Shown: positions 44,140 through 58,383 of the stretch, piece after piece | Numbering within the stretch: the first letter of the stretch is position 1 | Layout of the letters: every line of letters begins with the position of its first letter | Assembly: GCA_022605425.2 (NCBI GenBank) | Contig: CM061255.1 | Span: 310,001 to 374,000, forward strand | Source: Hamiltosporidium tvaerminnensis | Lineage: Eukaryota; Microsporidia; Dubosqiidae | Length of the DNA: 64,000 nucleotides | Reading direction: 5' to 3' | Made by a program: the position numbers and the translations under genes | Notes under the pieces: model-generated | Database searches by the model: none | Told to the model about the DNA's origin: nothing | The model's input: only the letters and a program-made list of their open reading frames with translations

Positions 44140-47100
44140 TCTTAGATTACTTACGCTGAATGTAAATTCCTTTGGATCAAAACGAGAGGAGGTTCTAATG
44201 CTGCCCGGTAAACTCCACCCAGACATTCTATGTCTCCAAGAGACATTACGCTACACAAGGAATTCTCGGAACGTTATTCCGGGATACGAGGTATTTGAAA
44301 GCTTTGCCAAAAAGGAGGAAAAAGATGGTAGAGGACTGATTTTAGCTGTGCGTCGTAAGTTAGATCTTACGTTATCTTCAGTTGAAGTACATCCTAACTT
44401 CTTAGCTGGAATTGTTTGTGGCAAAAAAGCGACTGGTGGCTAGTTAATAATGCTTGTTGTTAACGTGTACATTCCTCCGAAATGTTCACTATATGGCAAC
44501 AGAGCGAAAACGCTCGAAGCTCTAGGATCTTTTCTTGTTAGTAAAAACAAGAAAAACGGTTTGGATGATATTCTAGTCATGGGCGACTGGAATATGACTC
44601 CAGAAGAGGCTGCTAGGTTCCTGGCTGTCAACAACCTCTATTGCACGAATAAATGGTTATTCGAAGCACCGCGAGCTACACGTGCAGCAGCACACGGCGC
44701 CAATAGATGCATTGACTCTGCCTGTATCCGAAAAGAGAGTGGCGGAGGTAGTTGAGGTGCAAAGGAAATGGGATATCTCGGTTCACCTTCCTGCTACTGT
44801 TGACGTTAGGGTGGACACGCTCACACGAGCTGTACGCAAGAAAGCGCTCTTTTTACGCAAGTTTGTGGAGCAGTCACTTGCTGAAAAGCTTATAAGCTGT
44901 CCGACCTGGAACAGTTTCGGTCACAATACGGATCTTGGGATTTATGTTGCAGAAACTGTTAAAGAAGTAGTAAAAAAGTTAGGTCTTGAAGGTACTTTTT
45001 CAGATGGAAATAGTCTTTTTTTGCCTCGGAAGCTTAAAAAATCTATTAAATATAAACGGAGAGTTGCTCCCGAAATGAGAGCCAGCCGAGCTCATCCGAA
45101 CGCCTATGCTGTCCTCAAACGAAAGTGCGAGGAAATGAAGCGTCTATATAGGCGGCAGCTGAGAATAAAGTGGGCGCGAAAAGGTATTGTGGCGGCAACA
45201 AACCGCTGCATGAGAGACGTGTGGCAGTGGACGAGGAGGTCTGCTGGAATGCCCAAATTCTCGGCTGCCAATCGCACGGTTTTGGATGAAAAAGGCCAAA
45301 TTGCTTCGGATGAGACGACAGTGTTGCAGGTCTGGTACAACCACTTTCGTTCCTTAGCAACAATGAATGATGAGTTACAGAGCAAAGACACTTAAATGGA
45401 GTGTCTTATTGAAGATAACGGAACTCATTAGAATCATTTGATTGCTGTGCAAGAGGTTATTTCAGCGCTGCACAAGTCAGCAAGCAACAAAGCATGTGGT
45501 ATAGATGAGGTAACAGTAGAAGCGTACAAAGCTCTACTAATGGATACTCATGGCGTAAGTCTGATGGATTAGCAGATTTTACATGTGCTGAATGACGCCT
45601 GGACAAATAGAATACCTGACAGCTGGAGAGTGTCAGTCATAGTACCGGTACCGAAGAAAGGTGATTTACGAAAGCCTGGAAACTACCGCGGAATATGTCT
45701 GATTAACACCTTTCTTAAACTGCTGTGTAAGGTTGTGGAACGCCGAATGCGTTTGTATGTTGAGAATAATAACCTCTTGTGCCGGGAACAAGCTGGTTTT
45801 CGTACTCGAGAGGAATGTGTTGCTCAGGTGGCAACTCTTTTGGAAATTCAAAGGAGAAGATTCATTCGAGGTAGAGAGACAGTTTGCCTATTTATCGATT
45901 TCGAAAAGGCTTACGATAGAGTTCCTAATGATCTACTCCTCTTGAGACTAAAAGACAAGGCTATTCTGGAAAACTTCTGAGATTCCTTAAAGATCTGTAG
46001 ACTGATCTCCAGGTTGGTGTTAAATTAGGCGATAAAACAACAAGCCTATTCCCATATAATATCGGTCTGCGCCAAGGCTGTCCGTTATCACCACTGTTAT
46101 TCGATCTTTTTATCGATGAAATTTTTAGAGGTGTTAACGGTATAACATGCGAGGGTCTTAATTATAGGGTTCCGGGTCTGTTGTTTGCCGATGACACTGT
46201 CCTGTTCGGTGATGATGTGGCTGCCGTACAACTCAGTATGGATAGATCATGAGGTGGTGTAATACCTGGGGAACGCGTATTAATATAGATAAGTGTAGGT
46301 TGTTACTTCCTCCAGGTCTTACAGGTAACGTAAGGATAGGTGAAAAAGCAGTCCCGGTGGTCGAAACCTACAGATACTTAGGCATTGTTTTGAACCGCAC
46401 GTTTTCTCTAAAAGAAATGCTCAATGGGAGAAAAAAAGCTGTGTTTGCGGTCCGAAAAATGCTATGCCATTCCTCTGAAGGTCAGAAGTTCTGCTTTACT
46501 TTAAACTTCTGATCATAAAGCATGCATTATACCAATTGTAATGTATGGGAGCGAATTGTGGGGAATGAGCAAGGTCAGAATAGTATCTGTAGGTTGCGGC
46601 GTTACACGTTCTTTGGCAGCAGCTTTTGGATGCGAGAGAATTTTGCCCAGCTGGCAGTTTTCAGAGAGTGTGAGATCCAGCCTTCATATGAAAAGGTAGC
46701 TATGTCACGTGTAAGAGGCTTCTTGAAATCGCAAGAAAGCAGAACGATCATCCGGGACTTGCTAAATGGTAAGTTTACAGCAGGAAGAGAACGTGAGTTA
46801 CTCAAAACCGAATCTGGAAGAAAGCTTATACTGGAAGTCCTTTATCGGGTTTGAGTAACAAAAAGAATGGCCCGTAAATTAAAGAGACTATTGTTAAAAG
46901 GCAAGACCGAGCCGATAAGTCAGTTATAGGTGGCTTACGTAAAAACTTCGGTCTTAATAGTTGATATAAGTGGATATAAGTGGATCTACGCAGAGCTAAA
47001 TAACAGGGTGTTAGCTAGAAGTATGAGGATACTGCGTAGATTCAGAATAGGACTGGTTAAATTTAGTCCGCAACTGGCAGCTTTAGGAAGTTTGCCGATT

Positions 47101-47322
47101 AGGTATAGGGAACGCTGTCTATGTTGCGAGGAACCAGTCCGAGAAACTGTAAGCCATCTAGTGTTCGTGTATAAGAGGTGGAAAGTGGAGCGATGGATGT
47201 TTACGGCTCAGGTTACGAGAAGAGTTGTAAAATGTTTGAAATCTTTTGATGCTGTGGGGAATTTAGGATTGAAAGCGTTAGGAGTGCTCTTGGAAAGGGA
47301 GTGGCAAGCGCCGCAGTTCTAA
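44140..47322 (+). pseudogene. Retrotransposon ORF2 (endonuclease + reverse transcriptase), multiply broken
   Basis: Endonuclease: RLLTLNVNSFGSKREEVL (~44,146), then PDILCLQET (catalytic-type E, ~44,218) and VMGDWNMT (~44,576), the AP-endonuclease D-x-N motif. Reverse transcriptase: CGIDEVTVEAYK (~45,496), VPVPKKGDLRKPGNYRGI, the catalytic motif IDFEKAYDRV (~45,894), GLRQGCPLSPLLF (~46,066) and LLFADDTVLF (~46,178). C-terminal: CLCCEEPVRETVSHLVF (~47,119), a zinc-knuckle-like motif, then EREWQAPQF and stop. Breaks seen: stops at 44,441, 45,393, 45,429, 45,570, 45,998 and 46,927, and frame changes near 44,720, 45,965 and 46,240. Confidence 0.88.
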
Positions 47323-47370
47323 ACAACGAATTGTCATACCTGAAGATCTCCAATCGGTCAATATACCAAA

Positions 47371-50300
47371 TAGAAAATAAGTATAAAATAGAAAGTTTTG
47401 ATATTATTTATATCACAAAAATATAATATTTTTATTCTATATTTAAAAACAAAAAAAAGGGGTATGCCATCATGAATAAAATTAATCAAGACGATTATTC
47501 TACTATAAATATACTTCTTTACCAATAGCATTGGAACAGTGAGCAGGAAGATATCTCCTTGTTGGAGATGTACTTCAAACTTAGCTGCCTTCCCGAAAAT
47601 TACGGGAAAAGGCTAATATTTATTGTATCACAACAATAATGTTCTTTATTTTTCAAACGTTCTAAGGTCTTTCAAAATAAATCAAATTTTCTAAAATTTA
47701 TAAATATAGAAATAAATGCAAACAAGAGAAGAAGTTTTGAGAATGACATGATGAAATTAATCGACAGGTAACCACAGGAAAGGCGTCAATGACAAATATT
47801 CACAAAATTAACTAGATATCACTTCAATATTAGCCAGAAATGGTTTTTTAATTAAAAATATTCTTAGCAAGAATGCAATCTCTTTAAACAGAACGTACTT
47901 CTAATTCAGCTTTCTATCAAAAAAATAACGTTCATCAATTTTATTTTCTGCAAATTTTACAGGATGGTATGGCAAAAATAAAAAATCCGAGACTTTCAAA
48001 AACATTTTTCGATTGCAAAAATACTTGGTACTTATAGATCAAACACAGATTGTTAGCTGTGTTAAGAATTAGCAGGTTATAAGCATTATAAAGCGGGATT
48101 GAACATAATTCGTTCTTAAAATGGTATCAAGGAAGTTAAGAAAAATATAGAAGCATACAAAGAATAAAAAATGTGAGTAAAGGAGCACAAGACATAATTT
48201 AAAGAAAAAAACGAGCGGCTTAGACATTACCTATAGAGGTTCGTTCCGAGGGTTTATTTTCACCGCTAGGAATTAAAATACTTTTCCGAAGTCATTCGTA
48301 CGTTATTATTGAGCTAATTTGAAAAAAAATTAATAGATCTACACATGAGCAGTAAAATAATATTCTAACCAGAGAAATCTAAGAAAGAATTTGAGCAATA
48401 CAACCCAGTTAATACAGAATGTGTCGCTAGACAGCCAGCTTAGTTTTATGTGAATCAGTAAATGTTTTTTTTTTTCAAAACATCATCCCTTTTATATTGC
48501 TACCTTTATTTTACACAAATACTAAAACTAAAAAATTATCTAAAAAAACGTATAGACTCAATTAAAACCATTGTAAACATTTATACTATAAAATAAAATA
48601 AATTTCTATTTTTCGGCGTATCTGTGTCTTTTAGTTGTATTTTAATAAAAATTATATTTTTATAGAATAAATTGAATAACTGTTTTTTATGGTATTCTTG
48701 GATGCCAGGATTTGCGAAAAGTACCAGTATTATACAAAAAATAAAATATATTAAGCCTAATGTCATAAATTTCTATTGCATAACATCTTTTTTTGTTCCA
48801 TTATGTATAGCATATTAAAATTTTATAGTGCAAAAATATAATATTATAGGATTTTATAACATTTTTACAATATCAATTAGAATCATCTCTAAATAAAAAT
48901 GCAAAAGAACTGAAAAGCGCAATAGACACAAAAAACATTTGTTTGTATTATATAATTAACTATTTTTCTAGAAAAACCAAACGAAATAATCTTAAGGATG
49001 ATTCATATTCGTATAAAAGTCATTAAACTAATAATCGGAACAGAATATAAGAATGAACACAATTCCACCATAAATAAAATTGCTTTAACAAACAAAAAAT
49101 ACTGTGGAATGCATCCAGCGGCTGTAAAAGATTATGTAAATATATGTGGTAGGTGCGGAAATTTGCTCTTAAATAAATTTAAAGTACCAAATCGGATCCT
49201 ATAAATTTCGCTTATAATTATGAAAACATTAGATAAAAATGATTTTAACTCTATTCCTATGACTCCACAAAATTCTTTTGACAGATTTTCTGATGATGAA
49301 ACATATATTTAATAAATTTTATTGCGTTGCCTAACTATACTATGTTAATAGTCGAAAAAATGCGAAAAAAAAAAACAGATTTAAATAAAGAGTTTAAAAG
49401 AATAGGATAATGATTTTTATTATTATTCAAACATCTTATTGATAATCTTATTTTATTATTTAACATCTAATTTTCTTTTGCTTTTATTTTTTAAATATTA
49501 TTTTTATACATACATTGCCAATCAATTACCAGCCAAAATTCCTAACATACTCTTTCCCGCAAAAAAATGTATAAATACATTCATTTCAAATTAACTTCAT
49601 CTTAATTAGCACGCAGAAAATTTCTGCGTTTCTTTAGCATTGGTTAATGGTAAAGCAAAATATAAGAGGCGGAATGGGAAAGATACATTTTTAAATACGA
49701 CTGTACATGAAAAAAACATATAGAAACATCTACTTTGTTCAAAAAAATGGACACCTTAAAATATGTTTTTAAATTTTAGGATCACTCTTAAAAACATTCA
49801 TGTGTAGTAATAACTAAATTAATTGTTCCATTCTTCTTAAGAGAAGATTAGAAACTAGTAATTTTATAAGTTATTCTGAAAGATGCTCTGATAACAAGTG
49901 TGTTGTAACAGCTGTTGTCGCGTCTTCTTGTATCGGATACATATTATGGCATTACCCTTCGTGTAAACGACATACACCAATTTAAAGTTTCAACACAGCG
50001 AATAGCTTCGATATACAAAGCAATAAACAATGGCTTAAGTATATATGTAGATCTATTAAGTTATAGAAAATTTTATTTTAGCAAAAAAAGCATTGCTAAA
50101 AGGCTCGGAATGCTAACTATAAAAGCTTGCAGAATAATTTTCATGTCTAAATGTAAAATTCTGAATATGATTAACAGGTTATAAACGATTTCCTCCTTAA
50201 AGTTTCAACTTTTTTCGATGTTAATATTATCTCGGAAGTTTATCAAACAACATACTTATAATAAATTTTTCAATTAATAATTACAAACGAACGATGTTTT

Positions 50301-53300
50301 AGAAAACAAGAAAAATATTATAAAAGCTAAGCGTTTTATTTTAATGTTCTTTTAAAGAATTACTAAAAAAAATGGCTCTATAAAAAAAAGCTAATTTTTC
50401 GTATTAATTTCTATGAATATTCAAATTATTTCAATATTAGTAAATTAATAATTTTTATTATTGCCAGTCAGAGATTTTAATTTATGAATCTACAATTTTT
50501 TTTATTTATATTTCTACAGTAGTTAAATGTGAAGCTTAAAACTGAAATTTTTATTTTTTATTTTCATGGTTCGTTCATATAATGAACGATTTTAAAAAGT
50601 CATTATTGTTCTATTACAGAAATATTTTTATTAGAAGAGTCTATTGATTCCTTGGGTTCTTTGTATCATATATTCGAAATATTCTTTTTAATATAAATTT
50701 TATTTAATAGTTATAACATGAATATAGACAACATTAGCGTTATTTTACAGTTATTTGTAACGAAATTAAGAATAATAAATTTTTCCTATCTTACAACATT
50801 CAAGGAACTTAAATGATACCCGTGCTAATACTAGAGCACAATAAATTTAGTGATGTTTAATTAAAGAACTTTGAAGCCTTTAGATATGGCTTTTATATTT
50901 TTATTTTCTTTTTTTTAACAATACTATCATTCAAGTTAAGATAAAAATTAATCCTTGGATCGAGCAAATAAGAAATATTCTCAATAGAATCAATGAAGAA
51001 TCATTATTTTATGTTTATAATGAAGATTCAATATCAACTTTTGAAATCCCTTTTATTCTGTAACTAGTAATATCTTTAAAATAACTATAACAAAATTTCG
51101 GTTATTTTCCTATATCTTCTCGAAGTTAGCTTATAAATATTCTTATCTTCTTTAAATTTTTAGTGTGAAAAAACAAATCTTTTGTGAAACAAAAAGAATT
51201 TGATTAAAATATATAATTGCAAATGTTAGAACAATAAAAAAAAATAACGAAATTTATTGAATATGTGTAAAGGTTTGGGGTATATATTTTTTCAGCATAA
51301 AATTTTCGAGAATTCATTGTAAGGAACTATATTTAAAATTATAGACATATTTTAAAAATTAGTGTTACATGATTTGAATAATATATTTAGTTAAATAGCT
51401 GCTCAAAAGTTTTTTTTAACAAACAAAATAAAAAAGTTAGAAGTAATACATTAGTTCTAGATTGCTGTTTAAAAATCTATTTTTGTTTATATAATGAACA
51501 TAGACACGTTAACGTCTTATGGATATATAATTCAAGAAAAGTTATGATCGAAATCATCTTGTAACGTTTTTTTAAAAAATTCGAATTATTATTTTTAAAA
51601 ATTATGTATAAATCAAAAAAGCATAATTCGAAGTTAGAAATAGATTATTCCATGAAATCGGCTGAACTTTAAATGAAAATGAATAGCCATAGGCTCGCGC
51701 CACGCCGAGATATAATATACGAACTGTATAAAATGTTGAAATAGATTTACATGTTTTTCTATATGTGGCGTATTCTAATTCAGAAAAAGAAAGGGTTTCT
51801 GTGGAAGTGCTTTAATCTTATTCTGTGAGAAAAATGGCGATAGTATTTGTATGATGATTCGTTTTATAATATGTAATAAGCAACGGCATATAAATTTTTA
51901 ATTCTGATTTCTCGACTTTTATTTGTAACTTTAAAACGAATCTTTATAAATATCATATAGGTGTATCAATCAGAAGAAGGGTGGAGCAAGGATAACGATT
52001 GCTTTTCTGACGATAACAGATTTTCAGAAATTTTATTACAAAATTAAAGCGCTATTAATTTTTTTTCTTTTGAATTATCGAATTAATTTTAAAAAAATTT
52101 AATTTAAAACTAGTCTTTTCACTCCGGCATTTCTACCAAAAAGCTATTTATACCCAATCTAATTAACAAAGCATTGAAAAATATAAATTAATTATAAATA
52201 AAAATATTTTACATGTATGGTTTGCGGGGAAACCAATGGGTTATCTAAGCATGTTATTTTTATGTTTCCAAATAAATTAGTACAAAAATCTAGATTTTTT
52301 CTTGTACAAGAATTCTTCAAATAAATAATAAAATATATTTAAGCAATAAAACAAACTAGGAAAAATCTTAAAAACTAGTCTATCGTGAAAATATCTGGTA
52401 AAACAACTTTCTAAAACTTAAAATATTTTATGCGAAGTTCCAATGTCCCGTAACTATCTTAAAGTTGCTAGTTTTGTCCATGTTTGCAATACTACAAATA
52501 TTAATAAAAAATATGATATCAGTCATCAACAAAAAAAAATATCGGAGATTTTCTCCTATTTATTTGTATTTTCTGAGCTAAAGTATGTGATTTTAAAATT
52601 GTTTACGGTGTTTTAGTAAAGTTTGCAACCACAAGATGCATGTTTGGAAAGATTGCCACTGCCACACCCAATTTAGTTTCATTCATAATGAAAAACATTT
52701 GCATATGAAAAACCAATGATAATGTATAAAATGTGGTCTGGTATCATCAATACCGTTAGCAGTTGGATTTTTATTCTGCAAAGAAAAATAAATGGCTTTG
52801 AAACTAAAGCTTTTTAAAGCCTTACTTATAAAAATAATCATTTATTTACTGAAGTGCATCAGAATATTGTAAATGTGTAAATTTTCTTTTAAAAAAGAAA
52901 TTTTATAGCTCCAATATTGTTTGAAAACCATATTAATAATATTTAATAGGGAAAGCTGAAAATCTCCTTTAAAACTGTAAGAGTCAAAGAAAGTAATATA
53001 AATCAATAAAGCTTCTCTTTTTATCTAGTAAAAAAACTCTATTTCAATAAATTTCGTGTATTATGAAAACGAAGAGCGTATTCTCCTTATGATATGCAAA
53101 TATATCTTCTATTATGTGCAAGAAAATTTAAAAAAGAACATTAATATATTTTTAAACACTTCAAAAACAATAACGGCAAGAAATTCCAACATACAAATTT
53201 TTGAACAATTATTTTTTTACAAAGAATGAGCTTTTATCAGAATTTCTTTGAATTTTTAAAAGCAATCAAATCTTTCTTTCGAATTCAAAGATTTACCAAC

Positions 53301-56300
53301 GGATTTTTTAGTTTTTAAAACCTCGTTATTTACTTAAAATACATTTCTGTGGTTATATGCTACTCTATTTCTGGAAATACGCAGAGTAGGTATGGTTTTT
53401 TAGAGAAAAATTTGTATTCCATAAGTATAGTTATTGTTCATAGCTAATATTTCTCATGAAACATCTAAAAACCAAAACATAATCGAGAAGGCAGATAAAA
53501 ATATAAGAAGCATCAAAATATCTAGTAAAAACCAGACACCTATTTGCGATATAAAAATAACACAGAGTATTTAAAAAAAAGTATCTGGGAATCGCATTAG
53601 TAATTTATTTAGTTCTTTCTTTTGATACTTGAAATTAATAGAATATTTCTTTTTCCATCTATAATCTGTCTTAATGATTTAGACAATTGGATTGTACTTC
53701 AGGTAAGAACTTGGTTGGGGTTAAATCTAGAAAAGAAATTTGATATGAAAGATGCTACGCGTAAAAAGATTCGAGATAAAAACGAGGCAAAAATAAAAGA
53801 AATAGACAAAGATTACATAAATTGAATTTGTTAAAGATATTTAAACCAGATTAAAACCTAAAACATAATTTGAATATATATTTAAACAAGATTGAAACTT
53901 ATAACATAATTCGACTAAATATTCTTAGTATAACCATATGTGATAGAACACGCTATCGTGATATAAAAATCTTATTTAGTCTTTTAAAAAAAATTTGTCA
54001 TTTATTTTTACATTATGATGAATGTGAAAAAAGTAAAATACAAATAATGAAGTTTAGCACACATTCGTAAAAAATATTTTCTAAGCTGAAAAATGTTCTA
54101 AAAAATGGTCTAATTAAAGACAAATATATTTTTGGTTAACAATCTATGCAATTACTTCACTATAATAAAACAAAAACCTAACTAGTAAGTTTATAAATAA
54201 TCTATTTAAGAAAATCCAAATTGATCGTAATCGTTGACTTTTGAAATTTAATCTTCTATGAACTCTGCTTTTAATATTTTGTAATAGATAGTTCAATAAA
54301 TCCAGTATATTTTCAACGATTTTAATATTTTGAACATATAGATAAATTAATATTTTAATCATTATTTTTTCAGTGAAATCTGCGGACAACTTTCTAAACA
54401 AAATTTTTTTGTGCATTGTAGTATTCTACTACATAATTATGGGTTATCGAAATTCTCTTATGAAATATGAAATTATATTTTATTAAAACTTTATTGGTTG
54501 AAGAAAGAAAAACAAAGAATTGAAATAATAAATTAAATAAACCATTTTATTAATAAAAACAACTCTTTATCTACACGGATAAAAAAACCTTCACTTCGAA
54601 TGATAGAGCTGCTTCTATCAAAGATACCTTTTATCTGGGTGCCTCGAGAGAGATTACGACAGGCATATTTACTAAAATTTAATACGCATTGATGTAGCAT
54701 AAAATTTCATAAAATTGCTCGAGGCTGAAAAGCAAAAATATTTGACAAAAATAAAAAAATAACAGGAAAATATATGTACCCAAATGTATGTCTTATAACC
54801 AATTTATGACCTTTTAATCGTGTCGAAATTTATAATATTTGCTAGTTTAAAACAATTAAGAATTTTCAAAGAGGGGTGTGCATAGTATTTTTAACAAATA
54901 TATATTTTGACTTATAAAATAAGCCAACAATTTCTCTTAAATTTCTCCATCAAAATATAAGATTGGAAACATTTTAATATTATTTTTTTTTAAACCTGAA
55001 TTTTAAACAATCATTAAGAATAATGTTAAAGTAATCTTGTAATGAATAAGTCCTCTTTTTTTATTTGTCTTGTATATACCTTTTTGAGGCGCATTAGAAA
55101 AAAAATACAATGTTGAGAATACACTTAAATATAAATTCAATTAATAAATAATTTTTTGTTCATCGGTGAAGAAAACTCTTTGAAGCAAAGAAACTGGCTA
55201 ATATAAATCTAGAAACAGCCGTTTAATGTAATAATAAGCTTAAAAATTAAAAGGCGAAATCAACTACAAATAAAATGTGTTGTGAAAATATTGTTACTTT
55301 TTTTAGTGTAGTATGCACCGCAAATACTCTGAAATGATCAAAGATGCCAGCATAATTAATTATTTGGTTTATTTATGAATCCGAATGCAAAGTTATGCAA
55401 ATTTTTAAACAAATTTTATGCAAATTTATCAAAAAAGCTATTTTCTTTAATTGATGAACCTTTAATGTGGTTAATTAAATATCCAATTAAATTACTCTAA
55501 ATATGACTAGATTTTCATTAAGTTTAGTTCATGCGTTTGTGTATATGCGATAAATAAAATGCGAATCAGATTGGGAGGAAAGTGGTATACATGTCCATTC
55601 TTTGAACCTGCAAAATAAATTCTTAGTGCTAATTTTTGGAGCAAACATACAATTCTGCTATGCCAGATCCTTCATAAGGAAATATATCAATGTTCCAAAA
55701 TAACGCAGTATAAAAAATAGAATCTGCCAGGAATCCAGGTAAACTAAACGAAAAGCCTTATTCAGGTTTATCAAAACTATAGGAGGAGATAAAAATGAAA
55801 ATAAAATCAGTCTATTTAACGATTCATATAATATAAAAATAAAATAGAAACTTCATTTAAAGTTTAATTGCTAGAAAAAACGATCGTTAAGCTGGTTTAC
55901 TTAATCATACAATGAAAAGAAATAAAAAGACATTTATTTGCTAAACTGTTTTCTAGTATTGGTGGGGAAAATGTAGTTATGGTAGAAAAAAAAAGTATCA
56001 TCATTAAACAACTATATTTGCTAAGATTTAACAAACAACACGTCTATTTTTGCAGTTAATTTGTTCGCTCCGAACATCTTGTCTTTTTAAACGAATATAA
56101 ATGAATTTTTAAAACTAATACATTACCTCTGCTTCTAAAAATTATTGAAATTACTCAAACAAAAACCTACGTTTGGGAAAACTAAAAGAGGTGTAAATTC
56201 GAAATAAACCACATGATGTTTTTTAACATGCGAAAAACTGCGCATACTTACACTCCCCGAAGCTGCAATTTAATTTCTTCGGAGATGATCCCTTCAGATT

Positions 56301-58383
56301 TCAACTTTAAAAATCCAAAAAGCCAAGACCTTTTCTAAAGAGTCACATTTTTACTTGATGTAGTACCGAAATAATTTTGTGTATTTATTTGGCAAGTTAT
56401 TGTGACAAAAACCATAAAGTATATAGGATGAAGATTATAACACATAAAGACTGGAAGAATTTGTATAATCGATGATCGCAAAAAAAAATATAAATTTAAC
56501 TATAGTTGAGTAATTTATATCACCGTGTAAGAACAAACTTAAAAGATACTTAAAAACTAGCATATCTGAAACCCCTGAATTAGCCAACAATATACGTGAA
56601 ACAAAAATGCTTTGATCCGAAAAAAATCGTAAAATAAGAAGGTGCTCAGATAACTAAAAATAAATTTCCCTATCTTAAGAGTTGTATCATAGAATCATGG
56701 ATATTTACAGCGAAATTTTAAATTTCAAGATAAATATCTAGCTAAAGATGGTGGTTAAGATTATGTGGGCTTACTATCGAAAAATGAAGTAACGAAGCCA
56801 GATTTTTCGTGAACAAAGTTTTTGGTTCATATTTTTTTTCTATTTTCGACTTCTTGATATTCAATATTTTAATAAAGCAGCTAGAAAATGTTTAGACAAA
56901 ATCATTTAAACTTAAAATTTACATATGTGTTTAAATACGACTACTTGTTTATTTAACAACGCAACATGGTGTATAAAATTTTGATTTTTTATTTCCTAAT
57001 TTTTATGCATCTATTTTCGCTAGTTTTTATTACAGGGAAATTTTAAATAAAATCATACTCATTCATTTTTATTTTGTGAGTAATTGCATTTTTTCGGCAG
57101 TAATATCTTATTTTACTTAATTCTAGCAAAAGAGTACAAATTGTCAAGAGAAAAACCAATATTCTAAATTCATTTTTAAGAATTTTTTATCTAAATCATT
57201 TTACTATAGGGATATTTCTTAGTTATTTAAAAAAGCTTCTTGTATTTTACATTCTATTTGTTCTAATCCATATAGTATATCTATAATACTATAAAACAAA
57301 CATTAGATAGATTATATTACTAGTGAATGTTGCTAACGAATTCTAGAGTCTATGATAAAATAATCATGACTTTATTTTTTTATGAAAATCGCTATAAAGT
57401 AAAACCATTTAGGTTTAAAAATTGTCTATTTAAAACCATCTCAACAAATATAGCGTTTAAAGATAGCTTTGACCTCGTAACTACCATTTAAAGAATTTAG
57501 CAACATATTTTCCTTATATGCCATATAGAAAACAAAGCTACAAAATATTCAAGGAATTTTTAATGGTTTTGGAGGCATTATATGAATTTAAAGAGAAGAT
57601 TAATTTTAAAAGCAATCCGGTTTAACTTTTTGAATCTTATAAGATCAGCTTATATTGTTATATGCTTCAAATTACAGAATTTTGAATTTATGTAATTTCC
57701 ACCTCAATTATATACAAAGTATATGCCCGAAATAATGCTGAATCAATGTTACTGCTCGCTTTGTTTTGATAATAATTTTTTAAATACCTCTCACTGTCTC
57801 TTTAAATTAGAAGGACGAGAAAGTTCTGGTTCGATGAAAATGTTTACATATATAGAAAAAAAAAGAAGTAAAGATGTCCAACATGTTCAAACACCGTTAT
57901 ATGTTAATTCGAACTTGTAATGCATAATTTTAAGCTGATAAAATCGGTTCGTAGAATATTTTCGGCATTGTTCTGATAGAATTATTCTATCATACCCCTC
58001 TTTTATAACTGCTCAAAATTTGCCAACAAAATGCGCATATAATGTCTATATTTAGTTATTAAAGAAGTATATAGTAGATTTTATCAATTAAAACTTGATA
58101 GTAACTCAGCGAAGCATTTACAAACAATACAGGTAGTGCAAAAAATTATCTCAATTCTTAGAGAAGTATTGGGTTATACTACTCTAATAAATAAAAGATT
58201 GTTTTATTGGGTCAAAGGCCTGAACTTCTCTCAATATAAATTAAATATTTAGATTTTTGCTGGATTATAGAGTTATATAAAATCAAGAGGTATCATTATA
58301 TGTTAATTCAGCAATTCCGATTAAGATAATAAAAGAGTTCTGCAGGCGAATACTACTGCTGTCTAAAAAGATTGTCAACGTGT
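47371..58383. other. 11-kb AT-rich interior of the inverted repeat, no gene recognised
   Basis: Short open stretches exist (48,998-49,204; 49,915-50,184; 53,622-53,825; 53,870-54,070; 57,723-57,920) but none is convincing. The one at 48,998 contains YCGMHPAAVKDYVNICGRCG, which weakly recalls the zinc-binding segment before retroviral-type integrases. The one at 57,723 starts at ATG with CCC inside codon 2-3 and carries five cysteines. A strong hairpin lies at 47,588-47,616. Confidence 0.45.
47588..47616. other. Strong hairpin downstream of the retrotransposon
   Basis: GCCTTCCCG and CGGGAAAAGGC pair around an AAAATTA loop, with a second hairpin (ATCTCC/GGAGAT) just upstream at ~47,550. Could be a remnant of a retrotransposon 3' UTR structure or an RNA gene; neither is shown. 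Confidence 0.4.

Larger units (their letters stand above)
42156..47370 (+). mobile_element. Degenerate non-LTR retrotransposon (APE-endonuclease type)
   Basis: A ~5.2-kb GC-richer block in AT-rich surroundings. Order: 5' ORF fragment, ORF1 with coiled coil, AP-like endonuclease, reverse transcriptase, C-terminal zinc-knuckle-like motif. No 5' ribozyme and no clear target-site duplication were found, so the 5' end is probably truncated; the 3' tail seen in the 708-bp element is also missing. Multiple in-frame stops and at least three frameshifts make it inactive. Confidence 0.9.

Noticed and set aside
53622-53825. 67-codon ORF with a charged C-terminus
   Set aside because: No ATG at the start, no recognised family and no CCC motif; chance openness in AT-rich DNA is likely.
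40723-58383. Search for telomeric repeats marking an end-to-end fusion between the rDNA arms
   Set aside because: No tandem TTAGG- or TTAGGG-like tract was seen; isolated single matches are expected by chance.
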